From Pseudomonas_T sp032052615 (lineage in GTDB: Bacteria > Pseudomonadota > Gammaproteobacteria > Pseudomonadales > Pseudomonadaceae), in contig DAMBWF010000010.1 in the NCBI GenBank assembly GCA_032052615.1, positions 92,171 to 156,170 on the forward strand: 64,000 bases of DNA, given 5' to 3'. Position 1 is the stretch's first letter. Each line of letters begins with the position of its first letter. Of this stretch, positions 8,984-17,424 are shown in pieces. Position numbers and translations under genes: made by a program. A model generated the notes under the pieces. It saw only the letters and a list, made by a program, of their open reading frames with translations, did no database searches and was not told the DNA's origin.

Positions 8984-10402
8984 ATGCGCATGCGCGCACT
9001 GTGTGCCGGCTTGGGGCTGATGCTCGCATTCTTCGCCTTCGAAGCCCTGGCGGCTACGGCCGACGTGCGCGGTGTCCGGCTATGGCGCGCGCCCGACAAC
9101 ACCCGGCTGGTGTTCGACCTGTCCGGGCCGGTGCAGCACAGCGTGTTCACCCTCAGCGCGCCGAGCCGGTTGGTCATCGATGTCAACGGCGCTCACCTGA
9201 CCACGCGGCTCGATCAACTGAATTTCGCCAACACCCCCATCACCGGCATTCGCGCGGCGCAACGCACGCCCGACGACCTGCGAGTGGTCATCGACCTGTC
9301 CGCCGTGGTCAATCCCAAGAGCTTCACCCTGGCCCCCAACCAACAGTACGGCAATCGCCTGGTGGTTGACCTTTACGACCAGGAAGCCACGCCTTCGCCG
9401 AGCGTGCCGGCCACCGCGGTGCCCGACACACCGCAACTGCCGGTCACGCCAGCTCAGCCTTCGGTGAAGCTGCCCCGGGTGCCGGGCGGCAAGCGCGACA
9501 TCGTCGTTGCGGTGGACGCCGGTCACGGCGGGGAGGACCCGGGCGCCATCGGCGCCAAGGGGCAGCACGAGAAGGACATCACTCTGGCCATCGCCAAGGC
9601 GTTGCAGCAACAGATCAATCAGGAAAAGGGCTTCCGTGCCGAGCTGGTGCGGACCGGCGACTATTTCATCCCGTTGCGCAAGCGCACCGAGATCGCTCGC
9701 AAGAAAGGCGCCGACCTGTTCGTCTCGATCCATGCCGACGCCGCGCCTCGGCCGTCGGCCTTCGGCGCGTCGGTGTTCGCCCTGTCCGACCGGGGCGCCA
9801 CGTCGGAGACCGCGCGTTGGCTGGCGGACAACGAGAACCGCTCCGACCTGATCGGCGGGGTCGGCAGCGTCAGCCTCGACGACAAGGACCGGATGCTGGC
9901 TGGCGTGTTGCTGGACTTGTCCATGACCGCTTCCCTCGCCTCGAGCCTCAACGTCGGGCAGAAAGTGCTTACCCACATCGGGCGCGCCACGCCCCTGCAC
10001 AAGCGCCGCGTCGAGCAGGCCGCCTTCATGGTGCTGAAATCCCCGGACATTCCCTCGATCCTGGTGGAGACCGGCTTCATCTCCAATCCGAACGAGGCGC
10101 TCAAGCTCACCAGCACCAGCCACCAGCAGACCCTGGCCCGCTCCATCGCCTCCGGCGTCCGCCAGTTCTTCCAGCAGAACCCGCCCCCGGGTACCTACCT
10201 GGCGGCCCTGCGCGACCAGGGACGCCTGCCCACGGGACCGCGCCAGCATGTGGTGGCCCCCGGTGAGAGCCTGGCGTCGATTGCCCAGCGTTATCAGGTC
10301 AGCCCCGCCGCGTTGCGCGGCGCCAATGGCCTGAAGAGCGACACGGTGAAGGTCGGCCAGGCCTTAAGCGTGCCCGCCACGACCCTGGCTTCGCAAGAAT
10401 GA
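8984..10402 (+). CDS. amiB: N-acetylmuramoyl-L-alanine amidase AmiB
   Basis: This periplasmic zinc amidase splits septal peptidoglycan during cell separation. A signal peptide covers about residues 1-24 (LCAGLGLMLAFFAFEALA). An AMIN domain follows (about 27-130), then a Pro-rich linker, the Amidase_3 domain (about 170-390) with zinc ligands in DAGHGGEDPG (His near 181), SIHADA and ILVETGFISN, and a C-terminal LysM (about 425-465). The total is 472 residues. The ATG at 8984 places the signal peptide correctly; the frame extends upstream to 8936 without support. The stop overlaps mutL by 4 bp (ATGA). Confidence 0.95.
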   Translation: MRMRALCAGLGLMLAFFAFEALAATADVRGVRLWRAPDNTRLVFDLSGPVQHSVFTLSAPSRLVIDVNGAHLTTRLDQLNFANTPITGIRAAQRTPDDLRVVIDLSAVVNPKSFTLAPNQQYGNRLVVDLYDQEATPSPSVPATAVPDTPQLPVTPAQPSVKLPRVPGGKRDIVVAVDAGHGGEDPGAIGAKGQHEKDITLAIAKALQQQINQEKGFRAELVRTGDYFIPLRKRTEIARKKGADLFVSIHADAAPRPSAFGASVFALSDRGATSETARWLADNENRSDLIGGVGSVSLDDKDRMLAGVLLDLSMTASLASSLNVGQKVLTHIGRATPLHKRRVEQAAFMVLKSPDIPSILVETGFISNPNEALKLTSTSHQQTLARSIASGVRQFFQQNPPPGTYLAALRDQGRLPTGPRQHVVAPGESLASIAQRYQVSPAALRGANGLKSDTVKVGQALSVPATTLASQE

Positions 10403-12309
10403 GCCCGCTTCCTGCGCAGGAATACGCGCGTATCCAGCAACTGTCGCCACGGCTGGCCAACCAGATCGCCGCCGGCGAAGTGGTGGAACGTCCCGCTTCG
10501 GTAATCAAGGAGCTGCTGGAGAACAGCCTGGACGCCGGGGCCCGGCGCGTGGACGTGGACGTGGAGCAGGGCGGCATCAAGCTGTTGCGGGTGCGCGACG
10601 ATGGCGGCGGCATCGCCCCCCAGGACCTGCCCCTGGCGCTGTCCCGCCACGCCACCAGCAAGATCCGCGAGCTGGAAGACCTGGAACGGGTGATGAGCCT
10701 GGGCTTCCGGGGGGAGGCGCTGGCCTCCATCAGTTCCGTGTCGCGCCTGACCCTGACCTCCCGGACCGCCGACGCCCAGGCAGCCTGGCAGGTGGAGACC
10801 GAGGGCCGCGACATGGCGCCCCGGGTGCAACCCGCGGCCCACCCGGTGGGGACCTCGGTGGAAGTGCGCGACCTGTTCTTCAACACCCCCGCGCGGCGCA
10901 AGTTCCTGCGGGCGGAAAAGACCGAGTTCGACCACCTGCAGGAAGTCATCAAGCGGCTCGCCCTGGCCCGGTTCGACGTGGCGTTTCACCTGCGGCACAA
11001 CGGCAAGTCGGTGCTGACGCTCCACGAAGCGAGCGACGAGCTGGCCCGGGGGCGGCGCGTCGCCTCGGTCTGCGGTCCGGCCTTCCTCGAACAGGCGTTG
11101 CCGATCGAGGTGGAGCGCAATGGCCTGCGGCTCTGGGGTTGGGTCGGCCTGCCGACCTTTTCCCGCAGCCAGGCGGACCTCCAGTATTTCTACGTCAACG
11201 GCCGCATGGTGCGCGACAAACTGGTGGCCCACGCCGTGCGCCAGGCCTACCGCGACGTATTGTTCAACGGGCGCCACCCGACCTTCGTGCTGTTCCTGGA
11301 AATCGATCCGCTCGGAGTAGACGTCAATGTTCATCCGACCAAGCACGAAGTGCGTTTTCGCGAAAGCCGGATGGTCCACGATTTTCTCTACGGCACCCTG
11401 CACCGCGCCTTGGGCGATGTGCGTCCCGAGGACCAGTTGGCCGCGCCGGCCGCGGTAGCGACCGTGCTGCGGGCCTCCGGCGCCTCGGCTGGCGAGTTCG
11501 GCCCGCAAGGCGAGATGAGCCTGGCGGCCGCCGTGCATGATAGCGATAGCATGGCGACGGTGGCCGGCGAGCGGTCGCCGGGAAGCTCGGGGGGGCGCTA
11601 CGCGCCGCCGCCGCGTCCACTGGCGGTCGGCTCGGCCGAGGAAGTGCGCGGCGCCTACCGCGAGTTCTTCGCCCCGTTGCCCGGTGGGGCACCGAGCCCA
11701 ACGCTGCCCGAGGCACGGGATGACGTGCCGCCCCTGGGCTATGCCCTGGCCCAACTGAAGGGCGTATACATCCTCGCCGAGAACGCCACGGGTCTGGTGC
11801 TGGTGGACATGCACGCCGCCCATGAACGGATCACCTACGAGCGGCTGAAGACCGCGATGGATAGCGAAGGGTTGCGCAGCCAGCCGCTGCTGGTGCCGGA
11901 GTCCATCGCCGTCAGCCAGCGCGAGGCGGACTGCGCGGAAGAACATGCCGATTGGTTCCAGCGGCTGGGGTTCGAATTGCAGCGTTTCGGGCCCGAGACC
12001 TTGGGCATCCGCCAGATTCCCGCCCTGCTCAAGCAGGCGGAAGCCAATCAACTGGTACGCGACGTGCTGTCCGACCTGCTGGAGTACGGCACCAGCGACC
12101 GTATCCAGGCCCATCTCAACGAACTGCTGGCCACCATGGCCTGCCACGGAGCCGTCCGCGCCAATCGGCGGTTGACCCTGCCGGAAATGAACGGGCTGCT
12201 GCGGGACATGGAGCGCACCGAGCGCAGCGGGCAGTGCAACCATGGCCGGCCGACCTGGACCCAACTGGGCATGGACGACCTGGACAAGCTGTTCCTGCGC
12301 GGACGCTGA
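10399..12309 (+). CDS. mutL: DNA mismatch repair protein MutL
   Basis: MutL links MutS mismatch recognition to strand removal. The N-terminal GHKL ATPase has all motifs: AAGEVVERPASVIKELLENS, DDGGGI and LGFRGEALASISS. A variable linker (about 345-440) leads to the C-terminal dimerisation domain. That domain carries the metal-binding endonuclease motif of MutLs from organisms lacking MutH, here read as DMHAAHERITYE, with Met where the canonical DQHA motif has Gln, plus CHGAVRANR and CNHGRPTW. Its 636 residues are normal for Pseudomonas. It overlaps amiB by 4 bp, and miaA follows with 27 bp to its ATG. Confidence 0.96.
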   Translation: MSPLPAQEYARIQQLSPRLANQIAAGEVVERPASVIKELLENSLDAGARRVDVDVEQGGIKLLRVRDDGGGIAPQDLPLALSRHATSKIRELEDLERVMSLGFRGEALASISSVSRLTLTSRTADAQAAWQVETEGRDMAPRVQPAAHPVGTSVEVRDLFFNTPARRKFLRAEKTEFDHLQEVIKRLALARFDVAFHLRHNGKSVLTLHEASDELARGRRVASVCGPAFLEQALPIEVERNGLRLWGWVGLPTFSRSQADLQYFYVNGRMVRDKLVAHAVRQAYRDVLFNGRHPTFVLFLEIDPLGVDVNVHPTKHEVRFRESRMVHDFLYGTLHRALGDVRPEDQLAAPAAVATVLRASGASAGEFGPQGEMSLAAAVHDSDSMATVAGERSPGSSGGRYAPPPRPLAVGSAEEVRGAYREFFAPLPGGAPSPTLPEARDDVPPLGYALAQLKGVYILAENATGLVLVDMHAAHERITYERLKTAMDSEGLRSQPLLVPESIAVSQREADCAEEHADWFQRLGFELQRFGPETLGIRQIPALLKQAEANQLVRDVLSDLLEYGTSDRIQAHLNELLATMACHGAVRANRRLTLPEMNGLLRDMERTERSGQCNHGRPTWTQLGMDDLDKLFLRGR

Positions 12310-12336
12310 TCCGTGCCGTCCTCTTTCGAGCGAGCC

Positions 12337-13311
12337 ATGGCCTCCCCACTGCCTCCCGCGATCTTCCTGATGGGCCCCACGGCGGCCGGCAAGACCGACT
12401 TGGCCCTGGCCCTGGCCGACGCGCTGCCCTGCGACCTGATCAGTGTCGATTCGGCGCTGATCTATCGAGACATGGACATCGGCACCGCGAAACCCGAGCC
12501 GGCGCTGCTGGCGCGCTATCCCCATCGCTTGATCGACATCCGCGATCCGGCGCAGAGCTATTCGGCCGCCGAGTTCCGCGACGACGCCCTGGCCGCCATG
12601 GCGGAGAGCACCGCGCGGGGCCGCATTCCACTGCTGGTGGGCGGGACCATGCTGTATTACAAGGCCCTGCTGGAGGGGCTGGCGGACATGCCCCCGGCCG
12701 ATCCCGAGGTGCGCGCCGCCTTGGAGGCCCAGGCTGCCGCCGAGGGGTGGGGCGCGCTGCACCGGGAGCTGGCTCGCGTGGACCCGGTATCCGCCGCGCG
12801 TATCCACCCCAACGACCCCCAGCGCCTGGTCAGGGCCTTGGAGGTCTATCGGGTGAGCGGACTGACCATGACCGCCCACCGCGAGCAGCAGCACGCGGAA
12901 AACCGCGTGGCAGAGGCGCCGGGGGCGGATCGATTCCCTTATACTGTCGCCCGCCTGGCCATCGCCCCGACCCACCGCTCCCTGTTGCACGCGCGCATCG
13001 CCGAGCGTTTTCGCCTGATGCTGGAACAGGGGTTTGTCGAGGAAGTCGAATCGTTGCGCGCGCGTGGCGACCTGCACGCGAGGTTGCCGTCGATCCGGGC
13101 GGTGGGCTACCGACAGGTCTGGGACTACCTGGAGGGCCGCCTGAGCCGGGCCGACATGGAGGAGCGGGGTATCGTCGCCACGCGCCAGTTGGCCAAGCGA
13201 CAGTTCACCTGGCTACGGGGATGGAACGGGTTGCACTGGCTGGACAGCCTGGCTTGCGACAATCTGCCACGCGCCTTGAAATACCTGGAGGCGGTCTCCA
13301 TATTGAGGTGA
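12337..13311 (+). CDS. miaA: tRNA dimethylallyltransferase MiaA
   Basis: MiaA adds the dimethylallyl group to A37 of tRNAs reading UNN codons. Motifs include the P-loop GPTAAGKTDLA, DSALIYRDMDIGTAKP, GGTMLYYKALLEGL and IRAVGYRQVWDYL. The protein has 324 residues from the ATG at 12337; an in-frame GTG at 12313 gives eight more residues but lies only 3 bp after mutL and leaves an atypical N-terminus. The start at 12337 (MASPLPPAIFLMGPTA) matches the Pseudomonas form. It is part of the mutL-miaA-hfq series conserved across gammaproteobacteria. Confidence 0.95.
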   Translation: MASPLPPAIFLMGPTAAGKTDLALALADALPCDLISVDSALIYRDMDIGTAKPEPALLARYPHRLIDIRDPAQSYSAAEFRDDALAAMAESTARGRIPLLVGGTMLYYKALLEGLADMPPADPEVRAALEAQAAAEGWGALHRELARVDPVSAARIHPNDPQRLVRALEVYRVSGLTMTAHREQQHAENRVAEAPGADRFPYTVARLAIAPTHRSLLHARIAERFRLMLEQGFVEEVESLRARGDLHARLPSIRAVGYRQVWDYLEGRLSRADMEERGIVATRQLAKRQFTWLRGWNGLHWLDSLACDNLPRALKYLEAVSILR

Positions 13312-13407
13312 GCCTTTCGTCTTGCGTTTCTTCCGGGTGCGCAATACCAAACTTTCTTCTTATCTGTACCTACATCTAAACGGTTGATTCCTAAAGGAGT
13401 GCGTTAC

Positions 13408-13656
13408 ATGTCAAAAGGGCATTCGCTACAAGACCCTTACCTCAATACCTTGCGTAAGGAACGCGTCCCGGTTTCCATCTATCTGGTCAACGGCATCAAG
13501 TTGCAGGGCCAGATCGAATCCTTCGACCAGTTCGTCATCCTGCTGAAGAACACCGTCAGCCAGATGGTGTACAAGCATGCGATCTCCACCGTGGTTCCGA
13601 GCCGCCCGGTTCGCTTGCCCACCGCTGACCAACCACTGGAACCGGGCAACGCCTGA
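13408..13656 (+). CDS. hfq: RNA chaperone Hfq
   Basis: Hfq is the hexameric Sm-like protein that pairs small RNAs with mRNAs and, in Pseudomonas, acts with Crc in catabolite repression. The 82 residues are almost identical to P. aeruginosa Hfq as I recall it. Sm1 covers about 15-50 (IYLVNGIKLQGQIESFDQF) and Sm2 contains the YKHAIST motif. The ATG at 13408 has AAAGGAG twelve bases upstream. The 96-bp gap after miaA is AT-richer than its surroundings and may hold a promoter, though I could not pick one with confidence. Confidence 0.98.
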   Translation: MSKGHSLQDPYLNTLRKERVPVSIYLVNGIKLQGQIESFDQFVILLKNTVSQMVYKHAISTVVPSRPVRLPTADQPLEPGNA

Positions 13657-13669
13657 CAGGAGGCTGCAT

Positions 13670-14971
13670 TTGTTCTTCGAGCGCCCGGGAGGTGGTGAAA
13701 GAGCCATCCTGGTTCATCTAGAGGGCCAGGATCCCGAGGTGAGGGAAGACCCGCAGGAGTTCCAGGAGCTGGCACGCTCCGCTGGCGCGGATACGGTGGC
13801 CCTGGTGGTCGTCCCGCGCCACCAGTTCACGGCGAAGTACCTGATCGGCAGTGGCAAGGTCGAGGAGTTGCACGACCTGGTCCGGGCCGAGCAGGTCGAG
13901 CTGGTCATCTTCAACCACACGCTGACACCCAGCCAAGAGCGCAACCTCGAGCGTGCGTTCGAATGCCGGGTGCTCGACCGTACCGGGTTGATCCTGGACA
14001 TCTTCGCCCAGCGCGCTCGTACCCACGAGGGCAAGCTGCAGGTGGAGCTGGCCCAGTTGAACCACATGAGTACTAGGTTGGTGCGGGGCTGGACCCACCT
14101 CGAGCGGCAAAAGGGCGGGATCGGCCTGCGCGGGCCCGGGGAAACCCAGCTCGAAACCGACCGGCGCTTGCTGCGGGTGCGCATTCGCCAGATCAAGCAG
14201 CGCCTCGACAAGGTCCGCAGCCAGCGCGAACAGGCGCGGCGCGGCCGCAAGCGCGCCGAGATCCCCTCGGTTTCGCTGGTGGGCTACACCAACGCTGGCA
14301 AGTCCACCCTGTTCAACGCCTTGACCACCTCGGATGTCTACGCCGCCAACCAGTTGTTCGCCACCCTCGACCCGACCTTGCGCCGGCTGGACCTGAAGGA
14401 CGTCGGCCCGGTGGTGCTGGCGGATACCGTGGGTTTCATCCGTCACCTGCCACACAAACTGGTCGAGGCCTTTCGCGCGACCCTCGAAGAGTCCAGCAAT
14501 GCCGATCTGCTGATCCACGTAATCGACGCCCACGAGCCGGACCGGCAGCAGCAGGTCGAGCAGGTGCTCGCGGTGCTCTCGGAGATCGGCGCGAACGAGC
14601 TGCCGATCCTCGAGGTGTACAACAAGCTGGACCTCCTCGAAGGCATTGAGCCGCATATCCAGCGCGATGCCGAGGGCAACCCCGAGCGGGTCTGGATTTC
14701 CGCCCAGAAAGGGGCGGGGCTGGAACTGCTCCAGCAGGCCATCGCCGAGCGTCTGGGGAACGATCTGTTCTCCGGCGTGCTGCGACTGCCTCAGGCGCTG
14801 GCTCGGTTGCGCGCCCAGTTTTTCGAGCTGGGCGCCGTGCAATCCGAGCATCACGACGAAGAGGGCCTTACCCTGCTTTCGGTACGCCTGCCGCGGGTCG
14901 AACTCAATCGTCTGGTGAGCCGCGAGGGGTGGGAGCCGGACGCATTCGTGCGGCAACATACTTTGCAATAA
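13670..14971 (+). CDS. hflX: Ribosome-associated GTPase HflX
   Basis: HflX splits stalled ribosomes after stress. An N-terminal HflX domain (about 1-190, with GPGETQLETDRR) is followed by a G domain with G1 GYTNAGKSTLFN, G3 DTVGFI and G4 NKLD. The start is the TTG at 13670: it lies seven bases after a strong AGGAGG and gives MFFERPGGGERAILVHLEG, the family N-terminus. No ATG is available there, and a frame start at 13577 would lie within hfq. The protein has 433 residues. It is co-oriented with hfq, with 13 bp between stop and start. Confidence 0.94.
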   Translation: MFFERPGGGERAILVHLEGQDPEVREDPQEFQELARSAGADTVALVVVPRHQFTAKYLIGSGKVEELHDLVRAEQVELVIFNHTLTPSQERNLERAFECRVLDRTGLILDIFAQRARTHEGKLQVELAQLNHMSTRLVRGWTHLERQKGGIGLRGPGETQLETDRRLLRVRIRQIKQRLDKVRSQREQARRGRKRAEIPSVSLVGYTNAGKSTLFNALTTSDVYAANQLFATLDPTLRRLDLKDVGPVVLADTVGFIRHLPHKLVEAFRATLEESSNADLLIHVIDAHEPDRQQQVEQVLAVLSEIGANELPILEVYNKLDLLEGIEPHIQRDAEGNPERVWISAQKGAGLELLQQAIAERLGNDLFSGVLRLPQALARLRAQFFELGAVQSEHHDEEGLTLLSVRLPRVELNRLVSREGWEPDAFVRQHTLQ

Positions 14972-15066
14972 AGCCAGCCCCGTGTCTTTTCCTCGGGCGA
15001 CGGGCATTCTGTAGCATTGGCGGGCGCGCCGTGGGCGCGCCTTCGCTTTATCAGATGGAGAGCGCT

Positions 15067-16233
15067 ATGGCTTGGAACGAGCCGGGTGGCAACTCGAACA
15101 ACCAAGACCCCTGGGGCGGTCGCAAGGGGGGCGGTAAGCAAAGCCCACCGGATCTGGATGAAGTCTTGCGCAAGTTGCAAGGCAGCCTGGGAGGGTTGCT
15201 GGGAGGGCGTAAACGCACCGGTGGTGGCGACGGCTCCGGCGGTCGCAGTGGCGGGGGCGGTTTCGGCCTGGTCGGTATCGTCCTTGTCGTACTGGCCATC
15301 CTCTGGCTGTACAACGCGGTCTATGTGGTGGACGAGCAGGAGCAGGCGGTGGTGCTGCGCTTCGGCAAGTACTACGAGACCGTCGGCCCGGGCCTGAATA
15401 TCTATTTCCCGCCGTTCGACAAACGCTTCCAGGAGAACGTTACCCGAGAACGGGCCTACAGCAAGCAAGGGCAGATGCTCACCGAAGACGAGAACATCGT
15501 CGAGGTGCCGCTGACCGTGCAATACAAGGTCACCAGTCTCCAGGACTTCGTGCTCAACGTGGATCAGCCTGAACTGAGCCTGCAGCAGGCCACCGAGAGC
15601 GCGCTCCGCCACGTGGTGGGGTCCACGGCGATGGACCAAGTGCTGACCGAGGGCCGCGAACTGATGGCCAGCGAGATCAAGCAGCGCTTGCAACGCTTCC
15701 TGGACACCTATCGCACCGGCATCACCGTGACCCAGGTCAACGTGCAGAGCGCGGCCGCGCCTCGTGAAGTGCAGGAAGCCTTCGATGACGTGATCCGTGC
15801 CCGTGAAGACGAGCAGCGCGCCAAGAACCAGGCGGAGGCCTACGCCAACGGCGTGGTACCCGAGGCCCGTGGCCAGGCGCAGCGCATCATCGAGGACGCC
15901 AACGGTTACCGGGACGAAGTGGTCGCCCGCGCCAAGGGCGAGGCCGATCGGTTCGCCAAGCTGGTGGCCGAGTATCGCAAGGCTCCCGAGATCACCCGCC
16001 AGCGCCTCTACCTGGAAACCATGCAGGAAGTGTTCAGCAACACCAGCAAGGTTCTGCTGACCGGCGACAAGGCGCAGAACAACCTGTTGTACCTGCCGTT
16101 GGACAAAATGATCGATAACCGGGGCGCGGCTCCCGTTGCATCGGGTGGAACGACCAGCAGCGCGCCGGAGGTCGGTGCCCGCGTGGCCACCGATCTCGCT
16201 CCGCGTGACCTGCGTGCGAGGGAGAGTCGCTGA
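15067..16233 (+). CDS. hflK: FtsH protease regulator HflK
   Basis: HflK is a membrane SPFH/band-7 protein that forms the HflKC cage around FtsH and modulates its proteolysis. The Gly-rich N-terminus (about 1-75) precedes one membrane helix (about 78-98, GFGLVGIVLVVLAILWLYNA). The SPFH domain (about 100-300) contains VVLRFGKYYETVGPGLN, and a coiled-coil region follows (VVPEARGQAQRIIEDANGY). It has 388 residues. A GC-rich hairpin lies at 15023-15041, just before the gene. The stop overlaps the hflC start by one base (TGATG). Confidence 0.95.
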   Translation: MAWNEPGGNSNNQDPWGGRKGGGKQSPPDLDEVLRKLQGSLGGLLGGRKRTGGGDGSGGRSGGGGFGLVGIVLVVLAILWLYNAVYVVDEQEQAVVLRFGKYYETVGPGLNIYFPPFDKRFQENVTRERAYSKQGQMLTEDENIVEVPLTVQYKVTSLQDFVLNVDQPELSLQQATESALRHVVGSTAMDQVLTEGRELMASEIKQRLQRFLDTYRTGITVTQVNVQSAAAPREVQEAFDDVIRAREDEQRAKNQAEAYANGVVPEARGQAQRIIEDANGYRDEVVARAKGEADRFAKLVAEYRKAPEITRQRLYLETMQEVFSNTSKVLLTGDKAQNNLLYLPLDKMIDNRGAAPVASGGTTSSAPEVGARVATDLAPRDLRARESR

Positions 16234-17102
16234 TGAGTAACAAATCGCTGATCGCCCTGATCTGCGGCGTGGTCGTCGCGCTGGTGGCCTGGAACAGCTT
16301 CTACATCGTGTTGCAGACCGAGAAGGCCGTGATGTTGCGCTTCGGGCGCATCGTCGAAGCGGATGTGCCGCCTGGCCTGCACGTGAAGATTCCCTACGTC
16401 AACCAAGTGCGCAAATTCGACGCGCGACTGCTGACACTGGATTCGCCGACCGAACGCTTCCTCACCCTGGAAAAGAAAGCCGTGATGGTGGATGCCTATG
16501 CCAAGTGGCGGGTAGCCGATGCGGAGCGCTTCTATACCGCGACCTCCGGGATGAAGCAGATCGCCGACGAGCGCCTGTCGCGGCGGCTCGAGGCGGGGCT
16601 GCGGGACCAGTTCGGTAAGCGCACCCTGCACGAGGTGGTGTCCGGCGAGCGCGACGCGCTGATGGGGGACATCACCGCCGCGCTGAACCGGATGGCTGGC
16701 AAGGAATTGGGCATTGAGGTGGTGGACGTTCGCGTCAAGGCCATCGACCTGCCCAAGGAAGTCAACCGTAGCGTGTTCGAGCGCATGGGCACCGAGCGCG
16801 AGCGCGAGGCCCGCGAGCATCGCGCGAAAGGCAGTGAACTGGCCGAGGGCATCCGCGCCGACGCCGATCGCCAGCGTCGCGTGCTGTTGGCCGAGGCCTA
16901 TCGTCAAGCCGAGGAAGCCCGGGGGGACGGCGACGCGAAGGCCGCCGCGATCTACGCCCAGGCCTATGGGCAGGACCAGGAGTTCTACGCCTTCTACCGC
17001 AGCCTGCACGCCTATCGGGAAAGCTTCGCGAACAAGAGCGATGTGCTGGTGCTCGACCCCAGCAGCGAGTTCTTCCGCTACCTGAAGCAGCCCAAGCCCT
17101 GA
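16233..17102 (+). CDS. hflC: FtsH protease modulator HflC
   Basis: HflC is the partner of HflK in the HflKC complex. The N-terminal membrane helix (about 6-24, IALICGVVVALVAWNSFY) is followed by the band-7 domain with AVMLRFGRIVEADVPPGLH and the KAIDLPKEVNRSVFERM segment shared by HflC proteins. It has 289 residues and is translationally coupled to hflK. A rho-independent terminator at 17170-17193 separates it from the next gene. Confidence 0.95.
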   Translation: MSNKSLIALICGVVVALVAWNSFYIVLQTEKAVMLRFGRIVEADVPPGLHVKIPYVNQVRKFDARLLTLDSPTERFLTLEKKAVMVDAYAKWRVADAERFYTATSGMKQIADERLSRRLEAGLRDQFGKRTLHEVVSGERDALMGDITAALNRMAGKELGIEVVDVRVKAIDLPKEVNRSVFERMGTEREREAREHRAKGSELAEGIRADADRQRRVLLAEAYRQAEEARGDGDAKAAAIYAQAYGQDQEFYAFYRSLHAYRESFANKSDVLVLDPSSEFFRYLKQPKP

Positions 17103-17169
17103 CGGTTGCCCGGCAGGCGTCCGTCGCCTGCCGGGGTGACCCACGGGGAAAATCTGGGTATCATGAATC

Positions 17170-17193
17170 AGCCGGGAACATCCCGGCTTTTTT
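17170..17193 (+). terminator. Rho-independent terminator after hflC
   Basis: AGCCGGGA, a 3-nt loop, TCCCGGCT and then a run of T. A second GC-rich inverted repeat (CCCGGCAGGCG / CGCCTGCCGGG) lies just upstream at about 17109-17135. Confidence 0.8.
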
Positions 17194-17208
17194 ACGTCCG
17201 CGGGAATC

Positions 17209-17391
17209 ATGTGGCGGGAACTTGGCATAGCGGTCTGTCTCGTGCTGGTGCTCGAAGGCATCCTGCCCTTCCTCTATCCACGCCATTGGCGCGCCGCGGT
17301 GCTTGGGTTGACGGCCCTCTCCGATGGACGGCTTCGTCTGGGGCTGGCCGGCATGGTGCTGGGTACCGGGCTCCTCTATCTGCTTCACTGA
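17209..17391 (+). CDS. DUF2065 (YjeT-like) small membrane protein
   Basis: A 60-residue protein with two membrane helices (about 5-24, LGIAVCLVLVLEGILPFLYP, and 43-60, LRLGLAGMVLGTGLLYLL). It matches the DUF2065 family, which sits after hflC in many gammaproteobacteria (YjeT of E. coli). No function is known. It lies 15 bp after the hflC terminator and 33 bp before hisZ. Confidence 0.85.
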   Translation: MWRELGIAVCLVLVLEGILPFLYPRHWRAAVLGLTALSDGRLRLGLAGMVLGTGLLYLLH

Positions 17392-17424
17392 AGGCCCCGC
17401 CGCCGATTGAGAAGGAATGGTGAA

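Noticed and set aside
10294..13077. A 927-codon open frame on the minus strand across mutL and miaA
   Set aside because: It is antisense to two certain genes, rich in Gln/His/Arg/Gly and without family likeness; high GC at third positions keeps it open.
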